A stretch of 64,000 nucleotides of DNA from the NCBI RefSeq assembly GCF_009600985.1, contig NZ_VDFP01000008.1:1-64000 (forward strand). Direction: 5' to 3'. Each line of letters starts with the position of its first letter. Position 1 is the stretch's first letter. Positions 7,612-19,160 of this stretch are shown in pieces. This DNA is from Companilactobacillus halodurans. Lineage in GTDB: Bacteria; Bacillota; Bacilli; Lactobacillales; Lactobacillaceae. The position numbers and the translations under genes were made by a program. Below the pieces are notes generated by a model, which saw only the letters and a program-made list of their open reading frames with translations, made no database searches and had not been told where the DNA came from.

Positions 7612-9195
7612 ATGGGGAAATATTTACGAAGATTTTTTGTCGTTGCTTTTGCAATATTGGGCTTGATTCTTATTTTCAATAGCCAGACCAATACTACAGA
7701 GGCTGCAACTGATTACCAAACTAATGACCTTTTAAGTGGAATGTCGATAGCTCAAAAAGATTATGGTACAGCAAGCGATGTTAATTTAACGCTTGACTGG
7801 AAAGTACCTGCAAATACTCAACTGCAAAATGGCGATACTTGGACAGTTGATTTTCCAGATACATTAAAGGTTACTAAAGATGGCGAAAGAATTTCTATCT
7901 ATGATAGTGATAATAATGTGATTGGTACTGCCGTCCTTAACAAAAGTTCAAATAGTATGACCGTTACTTTCAACGAAAATGTTGAAAATAAAACCGATTT
8001 TGCTGGTGAAATCAATATCGGTACCGGAGTTCAACCCGGAAAAGACGCTGTTGTAGGAAACAATGATGTAACGATTGGAAATTTCACTGACAATATGACT
8101 TTAGTTTCATCTGATGCCGACTTCTCAAAAAAGGGAGTCATTGGAAAAGATGCCAATGGCAACGCAATTATAACTTGGACGATTCTAGTCAACCGCAATA
8201 GCGAAAATTTTCCTAATTTAACGGTCAAAGATTTTATCGACCCTAGTTCTGGACAAACTTACGTTGATGGTACTGTCAATGTTTATGAAGCTTACTGGTC
8301 ATCACCTGGTTACTATAAGAAAGGTCAATTGCTAAGTAATGGCGACTACAATTTACAAGAAACTTCTGGTAGCGGCTTTACTTTAAATGGACTTTCCAAC
8401 AATCAATTTTATGCCGTAACTTTCCAAACAAAAATCAATAATCCAGCTGATGCTGAAAATGGAACTAAATTTAAAAACCACGCTGACTTCACATGGGGTG
8501 GCGGAACCTCTGGCGAAACTAATTCTGGAGTAGCCGATGGCAGCGTCACTGGAAATAGCAATTCTGGTAGTGGCAATGGTAACGAGATTCTAGGATCGGT
8601 GATTTTAACTAAAACTAGTGCCGATGAAAATAATACCCCACTAGCTGGTGCTGTTTATGACCTGTATCAAGAAGGTTCGGATACTCCAATTAAATCAGGT
8701 TTAACTACTAATGGAGCTGGTCAAATAAATGTTGGCGAATTAGCAAAGGGCAATTATTACTTCAAAGAAGTAACTCCTCCAACTGGCTATACATTGAACA
8801 CAGCACAGATTCCATTTACAATTTCTGGAACAACTACCGATGCTGTACATGTCTTCACAACAAATGAACCTGTAAAAGACGATGAAGATAATAATGAAGA
8901 CAATAATACTGAAGAACCAAATACTGGTGAAGGTAATGATAAGGATGACAATAACGAAGACGTAATTGTTGATCCTGAAAATCCTTCAAGTAACAATGAT
9001 GAGGAAATAGAAGGAGAAGCAGGTTTGATTACTAATCCCTTTAAACCGGGACAATCCAGCAGCGATTCAGATTCAAAAGCTTCAGATTCAAATACTGCTT
9101 TACCACAAACTGGTACTGATTCAGGAATTATTACTTCAATAATTGGACTATTTGTTTTAACGAATCTTATTTATTTTAAACGTCGTAATGTATAA
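7612..9195 (+). CDS. LPXTG-anchored adhesin with Cna-type and SpaA-type domains
   Basis: This 527-residue secreted protein begins with a signal peptide (about 1-32, hydrophobic FFVVAFAILGLILIF). A collagen-binding/Cna A-like module covers roughly 35-320, with NGDTWTVDFPDTL and a DGTVNVYEA stretch. A SpaA-like repeat (about 328-418) has VILTKTSADE and YYFKEVTPPTGY, positions that form a Lys-Asn isopeptide bond in such repeats. An Asp/Glu/Asn-rich linker leads to the sortase signal LPQTGT 31 residues from the end, a hydrophobic helix and KRRNV. It is therefore predicted to be sortase-linked to peptidoglycan; the ligand is unknown. The 7367-7611 region upstream holds a TATAAT at about 7572 and the ribosome site AAGGGGAAG, with no credible gene. 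Confidence 0.88.
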   Translation: MGKYLRRFFVVAFAILGLILIFNSQTNTTEAATDYQTNDLLSGMSIAQKDYGTASDVNLTLDWKVPANTQLQNGDTWTVDFPDTLKVTKDGERISIYDSDNNVIGTAVLNKSSNSMTVTFNENVENKTDFAGEINIGTGVQPGKDAVVGNNDVTIGNFTDNMTLVSSDADFSKKGVIGKDANGNAIITWTILVNRNSENFPNLTVKDFIDPSSGQTYVDGTVNVYEAYWSSPGYYKKGQLLSNGDYNLQETSGSGFTLNGLSNNQFYAVTFQTKINNPADAENGTKFKNHADFTWGGGTSGETNSGVADGSVTGNSNSGSGNGNEILGSVILTKTSADENNTPLAGAVYDLYQEGSDTPIKSGLTTNGAGQINVGELAKGNYYFKEVTPPTGYTLNTAQIPFTISGTTTDAVHVFTTNEPVKDDEDNNEDNNTEEPNTGEGNDKDDNNEDVIVDPENPSSNNDEEIEGEAGLITNPFKPGQSSSDSDSKASDSNTALPQTGTDSGIITSIIGLFVLTNLIYFKRRNV

Positions 9196-9211
9196 TTAAA
9201 ATTTAAACATT

Positions 9212-9250
9212 AAAAGGAGACTCCAAAATTAATTTGGAATCTCCTTTTTT
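9212..9250. terminator. Bidirectional terminator
   Basis: AAAAGGAGACTCCAAA pairs with TTTGGAATCTCCTTTT, with T runs on both strands. It serves the convergent adhesin and DUF2207 genes. Confidence 0.9.
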
Positions 9251-9256
9251 AATGTC

Positions 9257-11056
9257 TTAAAAAGCTCCACCACCGGAACCTCCGCCAAATCCTCCCGAAG
9301 ATCCGCCACTAAATCCACCAGAACCACCGACAACGCTTGAGGAACCACTGGCTGTGATTGCACTAGTAAATGATGACTGAAAGCCAGTTGAACTGGAGCC
9401 AAGAAATCCTCCTGCTCCAATATAAAATGGAATGACCATCGATTGGTCTAATTGCTCAGTACTGAAGTTTAACTTCAATGCCTTAATGACTTTATCTGAT
9501 ACTCCAAAAACGACTGCATAAGGCAAAAACTGCTCCCAGAGAATCACATCCCCGACTTCAGCCATCTTGATATCATCGATATCGTTCAACATTCTCTTAA
9601 AAGCACGAATTTGATTAACCTCCACTTCACCTTCATCAGTATACAAAGTAATTTTCTTTTTTAAATACCAATAAATTATCCAAACAGCAATCATTAAGAT
9701 TACTGCAATTGTACTGAATAATAAGATATGTCGTTCAAACAAAATATTGATCATTATCATAATAAAGAGGATTACATCGCTAGCAATTGCTGCCACACGG
9801 AAATTATCCATTATATTAATATTCTTGAAGTCGAGATACTTCTCTCTACCCTCAGCAGCATCCTTGGACCAATTTTCAAAGAGTGTCACAAATTTTTCAC
9901 TGGAACGAGCCACCCCTTTGATTTGATTCAAGGTAACCGACTCGCCATTTCCAATCTCTTCAATTAAATACTTAAAGAATGCATTAGTTGGTGGTGTCAA
10001 GGCGGTTATTTCATAATTTTTGCCATGAATTCCAATTTTCTCGATTTTTAAATGATGTTGACCGACTTCGTACAATAAATCAGCCGTTAAAGCCTGAGCA
10101 TCAGCTTTATCCGTGTGATTTAAAACTATTTGCGTCATACTTGGCAAAAATTTCGGTTCATCGAAGAAATGATGCAATGGCGTAGGAATAATATGCTTAT
10201 TAGTAGGATGCTTTTTCAATGAAATGAAGTGATAAAGATAAATTATCAAAATAACTGCAAATCCAAGTATCATCAGGATTCGATAAATCCAAATTTTATG
10301 ATTTCTTTTTGCATTGGCTGCTTGGGCTAATCTTTTTTCATGTTTTAAAACGGAAGCTTTAGCCTTTTTATTGATGACATTTTTATTGTCAGCAGTCACT
10401 GCCGTTGGAAAAATAATATGACTTTCAACAAATTGATTTGAGGGTAAATTATCTATCGTCATTTTAACCTGGCCATTTTTTTGACTAACTTTGGTCGTTC
10501 CATTTAAGGGTCCATGCGTCCAGGCTTGCAACTTAGAAACGTTTTTTTGAGGCAAATTGACTTGTAAATCAGCTTTATTTATTTTTTGATCCCAGCCGCT
10601 ACCAATCATTTTCCAATTCATCTCAGCCGTATCTAAATAATTAGTGATTGCCCCATTCAATTTGTATTTATAAATATAAGTTACTTTTTGAAATGAAACA
10701 TCGTGATAGACTTTGATATTCACTTGCTTATTACTTTTTGTAACTTTAAAAGTATCGTTTTGTCCAGAATCAGATGCTACTAAGGGTTTAATATCTTGGT
10801 CCGAATCTTCATAGTAAACCTGGGGTTTCGACATCCCTTTGATACCCTGAATATCTTGGTTATAGTAGACGCCATGAAAATCACCATTGAATCGATAGGT
10901 AACTCGTTGCGTTAAGTCAATGTCGCCATTTTTTAAAATATCAGCATTAGCAAAATATTGCTTAATTGTATAATCGTCAGCTTTTACTGTTGTTGCTGAC
11001 TGAAAAAAGATAGCCACGCCTAAAACAGCAAAGATAATTCCCCATAGTTTCTTCAT
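9257..11056 (-). CDS. DUF2207-family membrane protein
   Basis: This 599-residue protein has a signal peptide (MKKLWGIIFAVLGVAIFF, cleaved near VKA-D), then an extracytoplasmic beta-rich DUF2207 region with YRFNGDFHGVYYNQDI and NWKMIGSGWDQ. A membrane helix lies near 254-276 and a helical pair near 425-465. The C-terminal tail is Gly/Ser-rich and ends GGGSGGGAF, as is typical of this family. Its function is unknown in characterised literature I can recall. It is monocistronic and converges on the adhesin, but nothing links the two functionally. The upstream GGGGTG ribosome site supports the ATG at 11056. Confidence 0.82.
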   Translation of the reverse strand: MKKLWGIIFAVLGVAIFFQSATTVKADDYTIKQYFANADILKNGDIDLTQRVTYRFNGDFHGVYYNQDIQGIKGMSKPQVYYEDSDQDIKPLVASDSGQNDTFKVTKSNKQVNIKVYHDVSFQKVTYIYKYKLNGAITNYLDTAEMNWKMIGSGWDQKINKADLQVNLPQKNVSKLQAWTHGPLNGTTKVSQKNGQVKMTIDNLPSNQFVESHIIFPTAVTADNKNVINKKAKASVLKHEKRLAQAANAKRNHKIWIYRILMILGFAVILIIYLYHFISLKKHPTNKHIIPTPLHHFFDEPKFLPSMTQIVLNHTDKADAQALTADLLYEVGQHHLKIEKIGIHGKNYEITALTPPTNAFFKYLIEEIGNGESVTLNQIKGVARSSEKFVTLFENWSKDAAEGREKYLDFKNINIMDNFRVAAIASDVILFIMIMINILFERHILLFSTIAVILMIAVWIIYWYLKKKITLYTDEGEVEVNQIRAFKRMLNDIDDIKMAEVGDVILWEQFLPYAVVFGVSDKVIKALKLNFSTEQLDQSMVIPFYIGAGGFLGSSSTGFQSSFTSAITASGSSSVVGGSGGFSGGSSGGFGGGSGGGAF

Positions 11057-11141
11057 TACGCACCCCGTGAAATATTTAATTTAATTTTATCATATCCAAA
11101 ATTATGACAAAGCACTTAGATAATTTATCCAAATTTTTGGC

Positions 11142-11179
11142 AAAAAAAAAAGCGATCAATCTAAAGAGATTAATACGCA
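11142..11179 (-). terminator. Terminator after smpB
   Basis: GCGTATTAATCT and AGATTGATCGC pair around CTTT on the minus strand with one bulge, followed by ten T. The smpB stop codon lies inside the hairpin. Confidence 0.8.
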
Positions 11180-11649
11180 TTCTTAAGAACACGTTGAATT
11201 TCTCTTTCTTGATCACGTCTTTTGATTGTTTCACGTTTATCGTATTGCTTCTTACCTTCTGCTACGCCAACCAAAACTTTAGCAAAACCATGTTTCAAAT
11301 ATACTTTCAAAGGTACAACAGTAATTCCCTTTTCCTGAATAGTTGAAGTAATCTTGCGGATTTCTTTTTTGTGCAACAGTAATTTACGATTACGTAATGG
11401 GTCATGATTGAACATATTTCCTTGGTCATAAATGCTGATATTAACATTTTCTAACCAAAGTTCACCATTTCTGGCTTGAACGAATCCATCTTTAATATTC
11501 ATCTTACTGGCACGAACTGATTTGATTTCAGTTCCAGTCAAAGCAATTCCTGCTTCGTAAGTATCCAAAATATTATAATCATGGCGAGCTTTACGATTGT
11601 TTGCTACTTCATTAGCAGCTTTTGTATGATGTTTCTTCAAAAGAATCAC
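11170..11649 (-). CDS. smpB: SsrA-binding protein SmpB
   Basis: SmpB binds the tRNA-like part of tmRNA and brings it to stalled ribosomes for trans-translation. The family motifs [26 protein letters not shown] and KNEY-like [10 protein letters not shown] are clear. The basic tail [17 protein letters not shown] is the part that enters the decoding channel. Length 159 is normal. The GTG at 11649 overlaps the rnr stop by four bases; a TTG at 11640 is an alternative start behind GGTGAT. Coupling to rnr is biologically sensible, because RNase R degrades mRNA in trans-translation. No ssrA gene is visible in the window. Confidence 0.96.
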   Translation of the reverse strand: MILLKKHHTKAANEVANNRKARHDYNILDTYEAGIALTGTEIKSVRASKMNIKDGFVQARNGELWLENVNISIYDQGNMFNHDPLRNRKLLLHKKEIRKITSTIQEKGITVVPLKVYLKHGFAKVLVGVAEGKKQYDKRETIKRRDQEREIQRVLKNAY

Positions 11650-13973
11650 CGTCTTTCGTATTTACCACGTCTCTTATGGTTATTATTATTGCCGTTTTTA
11701 CGGTGGTCATTATGACGACCATGTCCACCGCGTCCGCGACCATGTTGATTTGAACGTTTCTTCTTGAACTCAGCTTCACGTTTATCAGCTTGCTCTTGTT
11801 CTTCTGGAGTTAAGACTCTTTCAAAGTCGATTTGACGATGTTCAACATCGGCTCTGATAAGTTTGACCTTGATTGGTTGTCCAACTCTAAAGATTTTACC
11901 TGTTCCACGACCATGCATGGACATACTCTTCTCATCAAACTCATAGAAGTCATCTTTCATATTTGAAATATGAATCAAACCTTCAACGGTATTGTCGAGT
12001 TGAATGAACATCCCAAAACTTGTCACAGAACTGACAACAGCATCAAAAGTATTTCCAACTTGATCAGCCATATATTCAGTCTTCTTCAAATCGTCAACTG
12101 CACGTTCAGCATTAACTGAAACACGTTCACGACTTGAAGTATGAGTTGCAATATCGTCCAGTTTATTAGACCACTTAGTTTGTTCTTCATCAGTAAAGCC
12201 GTTCTTAGCATAACTGTGAATCATACGGTGAACAGTCAAATCAGGATAACGTCTGATTGGTGAAGTAAAGTGCGTATAGTACTTGGCAGCTAAACCAAAG
12301 TGACCAAGAGGTTCGTCGGAATAACGAGCTTGTTGCAAACTTCTCAACAACATAATAGTTACGACTTGTTCTTCAGGTGTTCCGACAACGCTAGCTAAAA
12401 CATTTTGGAACATCTTAGGTGTGATTTCTTTTAAGTTACCTTTAACCTGAACACCCATTGCGGCTGCGAATTCAAAGAAGTTCTTAACTTTTTCTTCATC
12501 GGGCTTTTCGTGGACACGATACAAGAATGGTACGTGTTTAACATTGTAGTGTTCGGCAACAGTTTCGTTAGCGGCCAACATAAATGATTCAATCATCTTT
12601 TCAGATGTGCCACGTTCTCTCAACTTAATGTCGATTGGCTTACCGTTTTCATCAACGATGATTTGAGCTTCAGTTTCTTCAAAGTCGATAGCTCCACGTT
12701 CATGACGCTTGTTGAACAAGATTTCGTGAAGTTGCGCCATCTCTTTAAGCATTGGAACAACTGGTGCATATTCTTCGTTGAGCAGTTCGTCGCCCTTTAA
12801 AATGGCGTTAACGTTGTTGTAAGTCATACGATATTTAGATTGAATGACACTAGGATAAATTTCATGATTAATAACATTACCCTTGTGGTCAATTTCCATT
12901 TCACAAGTAAGGGCCAAACGGTCTTCACCCGGATTTAAGGAACAGATACCGTTAGATAGTCTAAATGGAAGCATTGGAATTACTCGATCTACCAAGTAAG
13001 TACTTGTACCACGAGCGTAAGCCTCTTGATCTAATGGTGAACCTTCTTTGACATAATGCGTTACATCGGCAATATCTACTTCTAGATGGAAGTTGCCATT
13101 TGGCAACATATCTAAACCGACAGCATCATCAAAGTCTTTTGAGTCATCCCCATCGATTGTGATAACCATATTATCAGTTAAATCTTTACGACCAACACGG
13201 TCAGAATCTAAGACATGATCAGGAATTTGTTCAGCTTCTTTAAGGACTTCACTTGGAAATTCGGGATTGATATCGTTGTCGACCACGATTGACATGATAT
13301 CAACACCGGGATCATTTTTATTACCAATGATTTCTAGAGCAGTTCCTTCCATACTTTGAGGGTGCTTGGCATTTGGATATTCATCAATTGATACTTGAAC
13401 CATATCGCCAATTTGTGGGTGCAAGCCCTTATCGGAAATGAAAATCATGTAAGAAGCAATCTTCTTTTCATGACTTTGAACATAACCGTAATGACCACTC
13501 TTTTTAACTTGAGCATCACTATAAGCGTGGAATTCACCAACTGCCTTAGTCAATGAACGTTCTTCAATTTTTATGATTTCACCTTCAGGACCCTTATCTA
13601 TCCAAGGATTTGAAGGTTTAGTTATCTTAACTTCAACTGTATCTCCATTAACAGCGAACATGGTATTGCTTCTAGCAATAAAGGCATCAGGTTCAACTTC
13701 GTCATATCTTACGAAACCAAAACCTTTATCATTACCCTTAAAAGTTCCTTCAACGACAGTTTCTGGTGCAGCCATCTTGAATTCATCCTTATTAGTCAAA
13801 GCAATTTTGCTTTCACCTTCTAGGACTGCTAGAGCCTTTACGACACGTTTGAATGCTGATGCCCCGTGCATTCTTAAAATGTCTTCAATTTGTTCAGATT
13901 TGTAGCGGCGATCAGGATTACTTCTGAAAACCTCTAATATATCTGCAATTAATTTATTTTCTTTATCTGGCAT
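11646..13973 (-). CDS. rnr: Ribonuclease R
   Basis: RNase R is a processive 3'-5' exoribonuclease that degrades structured RNA. The protein (775 residues) has an N-terminal winged-helix-like region, cold-shock domains, the RNB catalytic core with [13 protein letters not shown] and its metal-binding aspartates, an S1 domain near 640-720, and a very basic C-terminus rich in Arg, Gly, His and Asn. The frame opens with a TTG at 13985, but GAGG lies six bases before the ATG at 13973 (MPDKEN), which is the better start. It overlaps smpB and follows the esterase by eight bases, so est-rnr-smpB is one transcript. Confidence 0.95.
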   Translation of the reverse strand: MPDKENKLIADILEVFRSNPDRRYKSEQIEDILRMHGASAFKRVVKALAVLEGESKIALTNKDEFKMAAPETVVEGTFKGNDKGFGFVRYDEVEPDAFIARSNTMFAVNGDTVEVKITKPSNPWIDKGPEGEIIKIEERSLTKAVGEFHAYSDAQVKKSGHYGYVQSHEKKIASYMIFISDKGLHPQIGDMVQVSIDEYPNAKHPQSMEGTALEIIGNKNDPGVDIMSIVVDNDINPEFPSEVLKEAEQIPDHVLDSDRVGRKDLTDNMVITIDGDDSKDFDDAVGLDMLPNGNFHLEVDIADVTHYVKEGSPLDQEAYARGTSTYLVDRVIPMLPFRLSNGICSLNPGEDRLALTCEMEIDHKGNVINHEIYPSVIQSKYRMTYNNVNAILKGDELLNEEYAPVVPMLKEMAQLHEILFNKRHERGAIDFEETEAQIIVDENGKPIDIKLRERGTSEKMIESFMLAANETVAEHYNVKHVPFLYRVHEKPDEEKVKNFFEFAAAMGVQVKGNLKEITPKMFQNVLASVVGTPEEQVVTIMLLRSLQQARYSDEPLGHFGLAAKYYTHFTSPIRRYPDLTVHRMIHSYAKNGFTDEEQTKWSNKLDDIATHTSSRERVSVNAERAVDDLKKTEYMADQVGNTFDAVVSSVTSFGMFIQLDNTVEGLIHISNMKDDFYEFDEKSMSMHGRGTGKIFRVGQPIKVKLIRADVEHRQIDFERVLTPEEQEQADKREAEFKKKRSNQHGRGRGGHGRHNDHRKNGNNNNHKRRGKYERR

Positions 13974-13981
13974 TTCTATCC

Positions 13982-14719
13982 TCAATTATTTTCTAAAAAG
14001 TTTAAAACATCGCTCTGCAATTGATTATGAGCGTTGTTGATAGTTAAAACATGCCCTGCATTATATAAATGTAGCTGTGATGTTTTAACGTCCTTTGCTA
14101 CTTCCGTTGCAGCATTGGGATCTACTAATTTATCACTCGTACCTTGACCAATAAAATATGGTCTTTTTATTTCAGCTAGATTATCTGTTACATTTACTGA
14201 CGCTTTTCTTATCTCCATTAAAAACGAATCTATCTTAGAATCAACAATTCTAAGTTTAGAGTCAATTTCGATATCTGTTAAGCCCTGTTGAACAGAATAC
14301 ACCTTTTTGGCATACGTCATAAAGGCGTTTCTTATATTATTGAACTCTTTATTGTACAAAGGTGAGCCAAATACTCCCCCGCAGACAACGTCATCAAGTT
14401 CTTCGATTGCTTGGGTGGCAAAAATAGCCCCTAAAGACAAGCCAAAAACATAGATTTTCGTTTTATTTTCTTGTTTTAAAAAATCAATTGCTGACTTTGT
14501 CTGTTGCCACCAGGCTTGTGGAGATCCTTCTTGCAAGATATCTAAAGGTTCAGAAGTTCCATGTCCAACTAACATTGGAGCATAAGCTGTATATCCATTT
14601 CTTTCTAAAAACCGACCCAAGAGACGCATATCATTAGATGTCCCTGAAAATGAATGTAACAATAACACTGCACTGGAACCACTGTCAAAATAAAATGGTT
14701 TTGGTCTTAGAATTTTCAT
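13982..14719 (-). CDS. Carboxylesterase, alpha/beta hydrolase (Est30-like)
   Basis: The 245-residue protein has the small monoacylglycerol-lipase/carboxylesterase fold: LLLHSFSGTSND as oxyanion loop, the nucleophile elbow GLSLG, GQGTSDKLVDP with the acid and NAGHV with the histidine. This esterase is often found between secG and rnr in Firmicutes, and its natural substrate is unknown. A terminator separates it from secG, so readthrough from secG would be partial. The start ATG has AAGGAG in front. Confidence 0.85.
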   Translation of the reverse strand: MKILRPKPFYFDSGSSAVLLLHSFSGTSNDMRLLGRFLERNGYTAYAPMLVGHGTSEPLDILQEGSPQAWWQQTKSAIDFLKQENKTKIYVFGLSLGAIFATQAIEELDDVVCGGVFGSPLYNKEFNNIRNAFMTYAKKVYSVQQGLTDIEIDSKLRIVDSKIDSFLMEIRKASVNVTDNLAEIKRPYFIGQGTSDKLVDPNAATEVAKDVKTSQLHLYNAGHVLTINNAHNQLQSDVLNFLENN

Positions 14720-14735
14720 ATAAAGCTCCTTATAA

Positions 14736-14764
14736 CAAAAAACCTCCTGACAAACTTCAGGAGG
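14736..14764 (-). terminator. Terminator between secG and the esterase gene
   Basis: CCTCCTGA and TCAGGAGG form a perfect eight-pair stem on the minus strand, followed by six T. It may reduce rather than stop transcription into est-rnr-smpB, because I see no strong promoter between it and the esterase start. Confidence 0.88.
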
Positions 14765-14773
14765 ATAAATTGC

Positions 14774-15010
14774 TTAGTGAGATGATAAGTAAACTAGTAT
14801 TAGTGAACATACGAAAAACAATACTAGTAAAACGTAGGTAACCTTAACCATGAAGGCTTCAAAGCCACGTTTCTTCTGGTTGCTGAATAGGTCACCACCA
14901 CCACCAGATAATGCATTCAAAGCATCTTGTTGCTTTGTAGGTTGCATTAATACGGCAATAATAATCAAAATAGAAACGACTATCAACACTGTTTCGATAA
15001 TGTTATACAC
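14774..15010 (-). CDS. secG: Preprotein translocase subunit SecG
   Basis: This 78-residue protein has two membrane helices flanking the conserved loop QDALNALSGGGGDLFSNQKKRG. SecG assists the SecYEG channel during SecA-driven export. The start is GTG at 15010, eight bases after GGAGG. The order secG-est-rnr-smpB matches many Firmicutes. Confidence 0.95.
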   Translation of the reverse strand: MYNIIETVLIVVSILIIIAVLMQPTKQQDALNALSGGGGDLFSNQKKRGFEAFMVKVTYVLLVLFFVCSLILVYLSSH

Positions 15011-15084
15011 CTGTAAAACCTCCGTTCATGGTGTCTAAAAGCTGAAATCACTCCTAAAACAATAACATAAAAGCAGTCAAATTT

Positions 15085-16626
15085 CTAGTTAATTCCATTA
15101 ATCAAATCTTTCAGCTTCCTAGCTATTTTAGCACGTTGACCAGCGTTGACCATAAAGATAATTCTATCGCCAGCTTTGATCAGAGTATCGCCACGAGGTA
15201 TCAATTGTTGCTCGCCACGATAGACTGCAACTACCAAGATATTCTTAGGAAACGGAATATCTCGAATGTATTTACCATCGATTGAACTGCCCTCATAAAT
15301 TGGCACTTCCAAACGGTCATTGAATTTGCTGACCCGATTTAAATACTTCGAATTAATCTTGAGACGTTCTTTTAAGGCTTCATAAATTGGTGCCCCATTC
15401 ATCAAATCGACCACAATATAAGCAACTAATGACAAAACGGCTAAAGGCATCAAATGTTTTAATGACCCAACCATTTCTGTGACTAAGATAATTGCTGTAA
15501 ATGGCGCTTTACTGATACAAGCAAAGTATCCAGCCATTGCAAAAATAATCAGATTGCTTTCAAAATAAATTGGCAACAAACCTATTTGATTCATAAAAAC
15601 AGCATAAATAGCACCAATGATGGCACCTAAATTCAGAATCGGTAAGAAAATTCCTCCAGGTAATCCAGAACCATATGAAATCAATGAAAAAATAAATCTC
15701 ATAACTAACAGACCAACCAAGAGTAACAAACTCGTACCATATTTATCAAGATTGATGATAACAGAGTTACCGCCACCGATAAATTGGGGAACCAGCATCC
15801 CTAATGGAACAATCAACAATAGAGGAATTATCCCATGGATATATCTAGGTAAACGTGTTTTAGCAAAAATTGAAGGCATTGATAAAGTACCGACTTGGTA
15901 AAGTCTTCCCATCAAACCTAAGATGATTCCTAAAACAATCAAATGCCAATAATATTTAACTGGCAAACTGTATTGGTAAGGTACTTGTAAAACAGGTTCC
16001 AATCCAAAAACGTATAAAGCCACCAAATTGGCACTGACGGCACTGGCCAAGGAAGTTATCCACACTAGTGGTGAAAAATTATGATAGACTTCTTCCAAGA
16101 CAAACATTGCTCCAGCAATTGGGGCACTGAAAGCTGCAGCTAATCCAGCTGCTGAACCACTGGCAATCAAGACACGTTGGTTAACGCCGACATTATCATG
16201 CGTTAAGTCACCGATTCCTTGACCAACTGATGCTCCTAATTGAATCGATGGTCCTTCACGTCCAAGAAATAATCCTGGACCGATACTCAAAATACCACCG
16301 ACGAACTTTCTCCACAAAATCGACCACCAATTAAGTTTCATTTCTCCACCTAATTGAGCTTCAACTTGTGGAATACCTGAACCCGAAATATTGGGTTCTT
16401 TTTTAATCAAAAATCCTACAAAAACAGCAATAACAACCATCAACACTAACAAAGCAATGATTAAAAGCGCATTAGTTCTAGCTGCAATGTAAATATCCTG
16501 ATAAATTTTTAGGGATTTCGCAATCGACCAGCGAAATAAACTGACGATGACCCCTGAAATTATTCCAACTAAAACTCCCTCAAGCGTTAGTCTTACTTTT
16601 TCATTATCAGTAATTGTTATCCTCAT
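15085..16626 (-). CDS. ClC-family chloride channel/transporter with TrkA-C domain
   Basis: The 513-residue protein has the ClC selectivity-filter motifs GSGIPQVEAQ, GREGPSIQ and GLPGGIFLPIL and about ten membrane helices. A cytosolic TrkA-C-like regulatory domain occupies about 430-513. The glutamate of GREGP that gates protons in ClC exchangers is present, so it could be a Cl-/H+ antiporter used in acid resistance; fluoride-type ClCs lack these motifs. It starts nine bases after the oxidoreductase gene and is probably co-transcribed with it. Confidence 0.9.
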   Translation of the reverse strand: MRITITDNEKVRLTLEGVLVGIISGVIVSLFRWSIAKSLKIYQDIYIAARTNALLIIALLVLMVVIAVFVGFLIKKEPNISGSGIPQVEAQLGGEMKLNWWSILWRKFVGGILSIGPGLFLGREGPSIQLGASVGQGIGDLTHDNVGVNQRVLIASGSAAGLAAAFSAPIAGAMFVLEEVYHNFSPLVWITSLASAVSANLVALYVFGLEPVLQVPYQYSLPVKYYWHLIVLGIILGLMGRLYQVGTLSMPSIFAKTRLPRYIHGIIPLLLIVPLGMLVPQFIGGGNSVIINLDKYGTSLLLLVGLLVMRFIFSLISYGSGLPGGIFLPILNLGAIIGAIYAVFMNQIGLLPIYFESNLIIFAMAGYFACISKAPFTAIILVTEMVGSLKHLMPLAVLSLVAYIVVDLMNGAPIYEALKERLKINSKYLNRVSKFNDRLEVPIYEGSSIDGKYIRDIPFPKNILVVAVYRGEQQLIPRGDTLIKAGDRIIFMVNAGQRAKIARKLKDLINGIN

Positions 16627-16635
16627 TATAACTCC

Positions 16636-17694
16636 CTACATATCTAGCTTTGGAACATTGTAGATTGAAGGTGATGGTTCGTAAAAACCAGCTTCCAATA
16701 ATTCCATATCTGTTAAAATTTCTTTATTGCTTACTAAACGTGGCTTATGATTGACTAATGTCTGATAGACAGAATCGTAGTACAAACCGTAGTCACCTAG
16801 TGGCGTTTTAATTTGTTTCTTAATCCAGTCGCCATTGGAATTTCTATATTTAGCAATTCCGTAATACATAGGACTGTCTTCACCAAAGCCATCAGTTCCT
16901 GGCATGATACCAGCTTTCAAGTCATTTTCCTGCTGGTCGGCACCATATTTGATAAAGGAACCATTCATACCCTGAATTATAAAACGAGGATATTCTTGAG
17001 CTACATCTGTGCTGACTTTGATTTTAGCTTTCATCTTTTGACCATAGTGCAAGTCGACATCAAAATAGTTATCCACAGCATCTTCAACTTCGGTATTGCG
17101 AATATCGTAAACCACTTGGTCAGGCCGACCAAACAAAGCGACCATACGATCCATCAAATGGATTCCTAAACCGTAGAACTCGCCTTGTTCCTTAGTCCCC
17201 TTACCGTTAACAGTATTAGGACGGTAATAGTCAATGTGTGACTCAACTTCAACTATATCACCTAAAAAGCCTTGCTCAATAACTTTTTTAGCTGCCAAGT
17301 AATCGCCATCGAAACGACGATTTTGATAAGGCATAACTAAGACGTTATTTTCTTGACCTAATTTAATCAATTCTTTGGCATGATCTAAGGTGTCGACAAA
17401 TGGCTTTTCAACGATAACTGATTTGTGAGCTTCAATAACGCTCTTAGCCAAATCATAATGAGTTTTGGCTGGAGTACAGATGGTTACCAAATCAATTTCT
17501 GAATCATTTAGAATGTCGTTTAAATCATTAGTAAATTTAACTCCCTTTTCTTTATAAGGTTTCGCTAGAGATTCATTAGGAGCTTTTCTGGTATAAACGG
17601 TCTTTAATTCAAACTTGTCTCTAATATTTAGGTATGGCAAATGATAACGATTAGCTGATTTACCAAAACCGATAAATGCAATTTTAAGTGTCAT
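16636..17694 (-). CDS. Gfo/Idh/MocA-family NAD(P)-dependent oxidoreductase
   Basis: The 352-residue protein has an N-terminal Rossmann fold (IAFIGFGKSANRYHLPYL), the family signature VEKPFVDTLDHAKEL around 95 and a C-terminal Gfo/Idh beta-sheet domain. Such enzymes oxidise or reduce sugars, inositols or sugar-like alcohols. Substrate cannot be inferred; in lactobacilli this type is often annotated only as oxidoreductase. GGAGGTAAT precedes the ATG. It shares a transcript with the ClC gene, which gives no obvious metabolic clue. Confidence 0.88.
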   Translation of the reverse strand: MTLKIAFIGFGKSANRYHLPYLNIRDKFELKTVYTRKAPNESLAKPYKEKGVKFTNDLNDILNDSEIDLVTICTPAKTHYDLAKSVIEAHKSVIVEKPFVDTLDHAKELIKLGQENNVLVMPYQNRRFDGDYLAAKKVIEQGFLGDIVEVESHIDYYRPNTVNGKGTKEQGEFYGLGIHLMDRMVALFGRPDQVVYDIRNTEVEDAVDNYFDVDLHYGQKMKAKIKVSTDVAQEYPRFIIQGMNGSFIKYGADQQENDLKAGIMPGTDGFGEDSPMYYGIAKYRNSNGDWIKKQIKTPLGDYGLYYDSVYQTLVNHKPRLVSNKEILTDMELLEAGFYEPSPSIYNVPKLDM

Positions 17695-17729
17695 TTAATA
17701 TTACCTCCAACAATATATTTATATTGTAC

Positions 17730-17757
17730 AAAAAAAACAGCCCAGAGGGCTGTTTTA
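17730..17757. terminator. Terminator after eno
   Basis: AACAGCCC and GGGCTGTT with a three- or four-base loop form a short strong stem with A/T runs on both sides. On the minus strand it ends the glycolytic operon. Confidence 0.88.
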
Positions 17758-17776
17758 TTCAACTACACATTTGTAA

Positions 17777-19081
<1,305 letters not shown>

Positions 19082-19160
19082 TTAAATTTCTCCTTTATGA
19101 TTTAATACAACCTAATTTTAACCTTTTTGGCACTTAAAATAAATAACTTAATAAAAGTTA

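Noticed and set aside
7412..7612. 66-codon plus-strand frame ending at the adhesin start
   Set aside because: It has no ribosome site, its composition is AT-driven (Ile, Leu, Lys, Phe), and it covers the adhesin promoter region.
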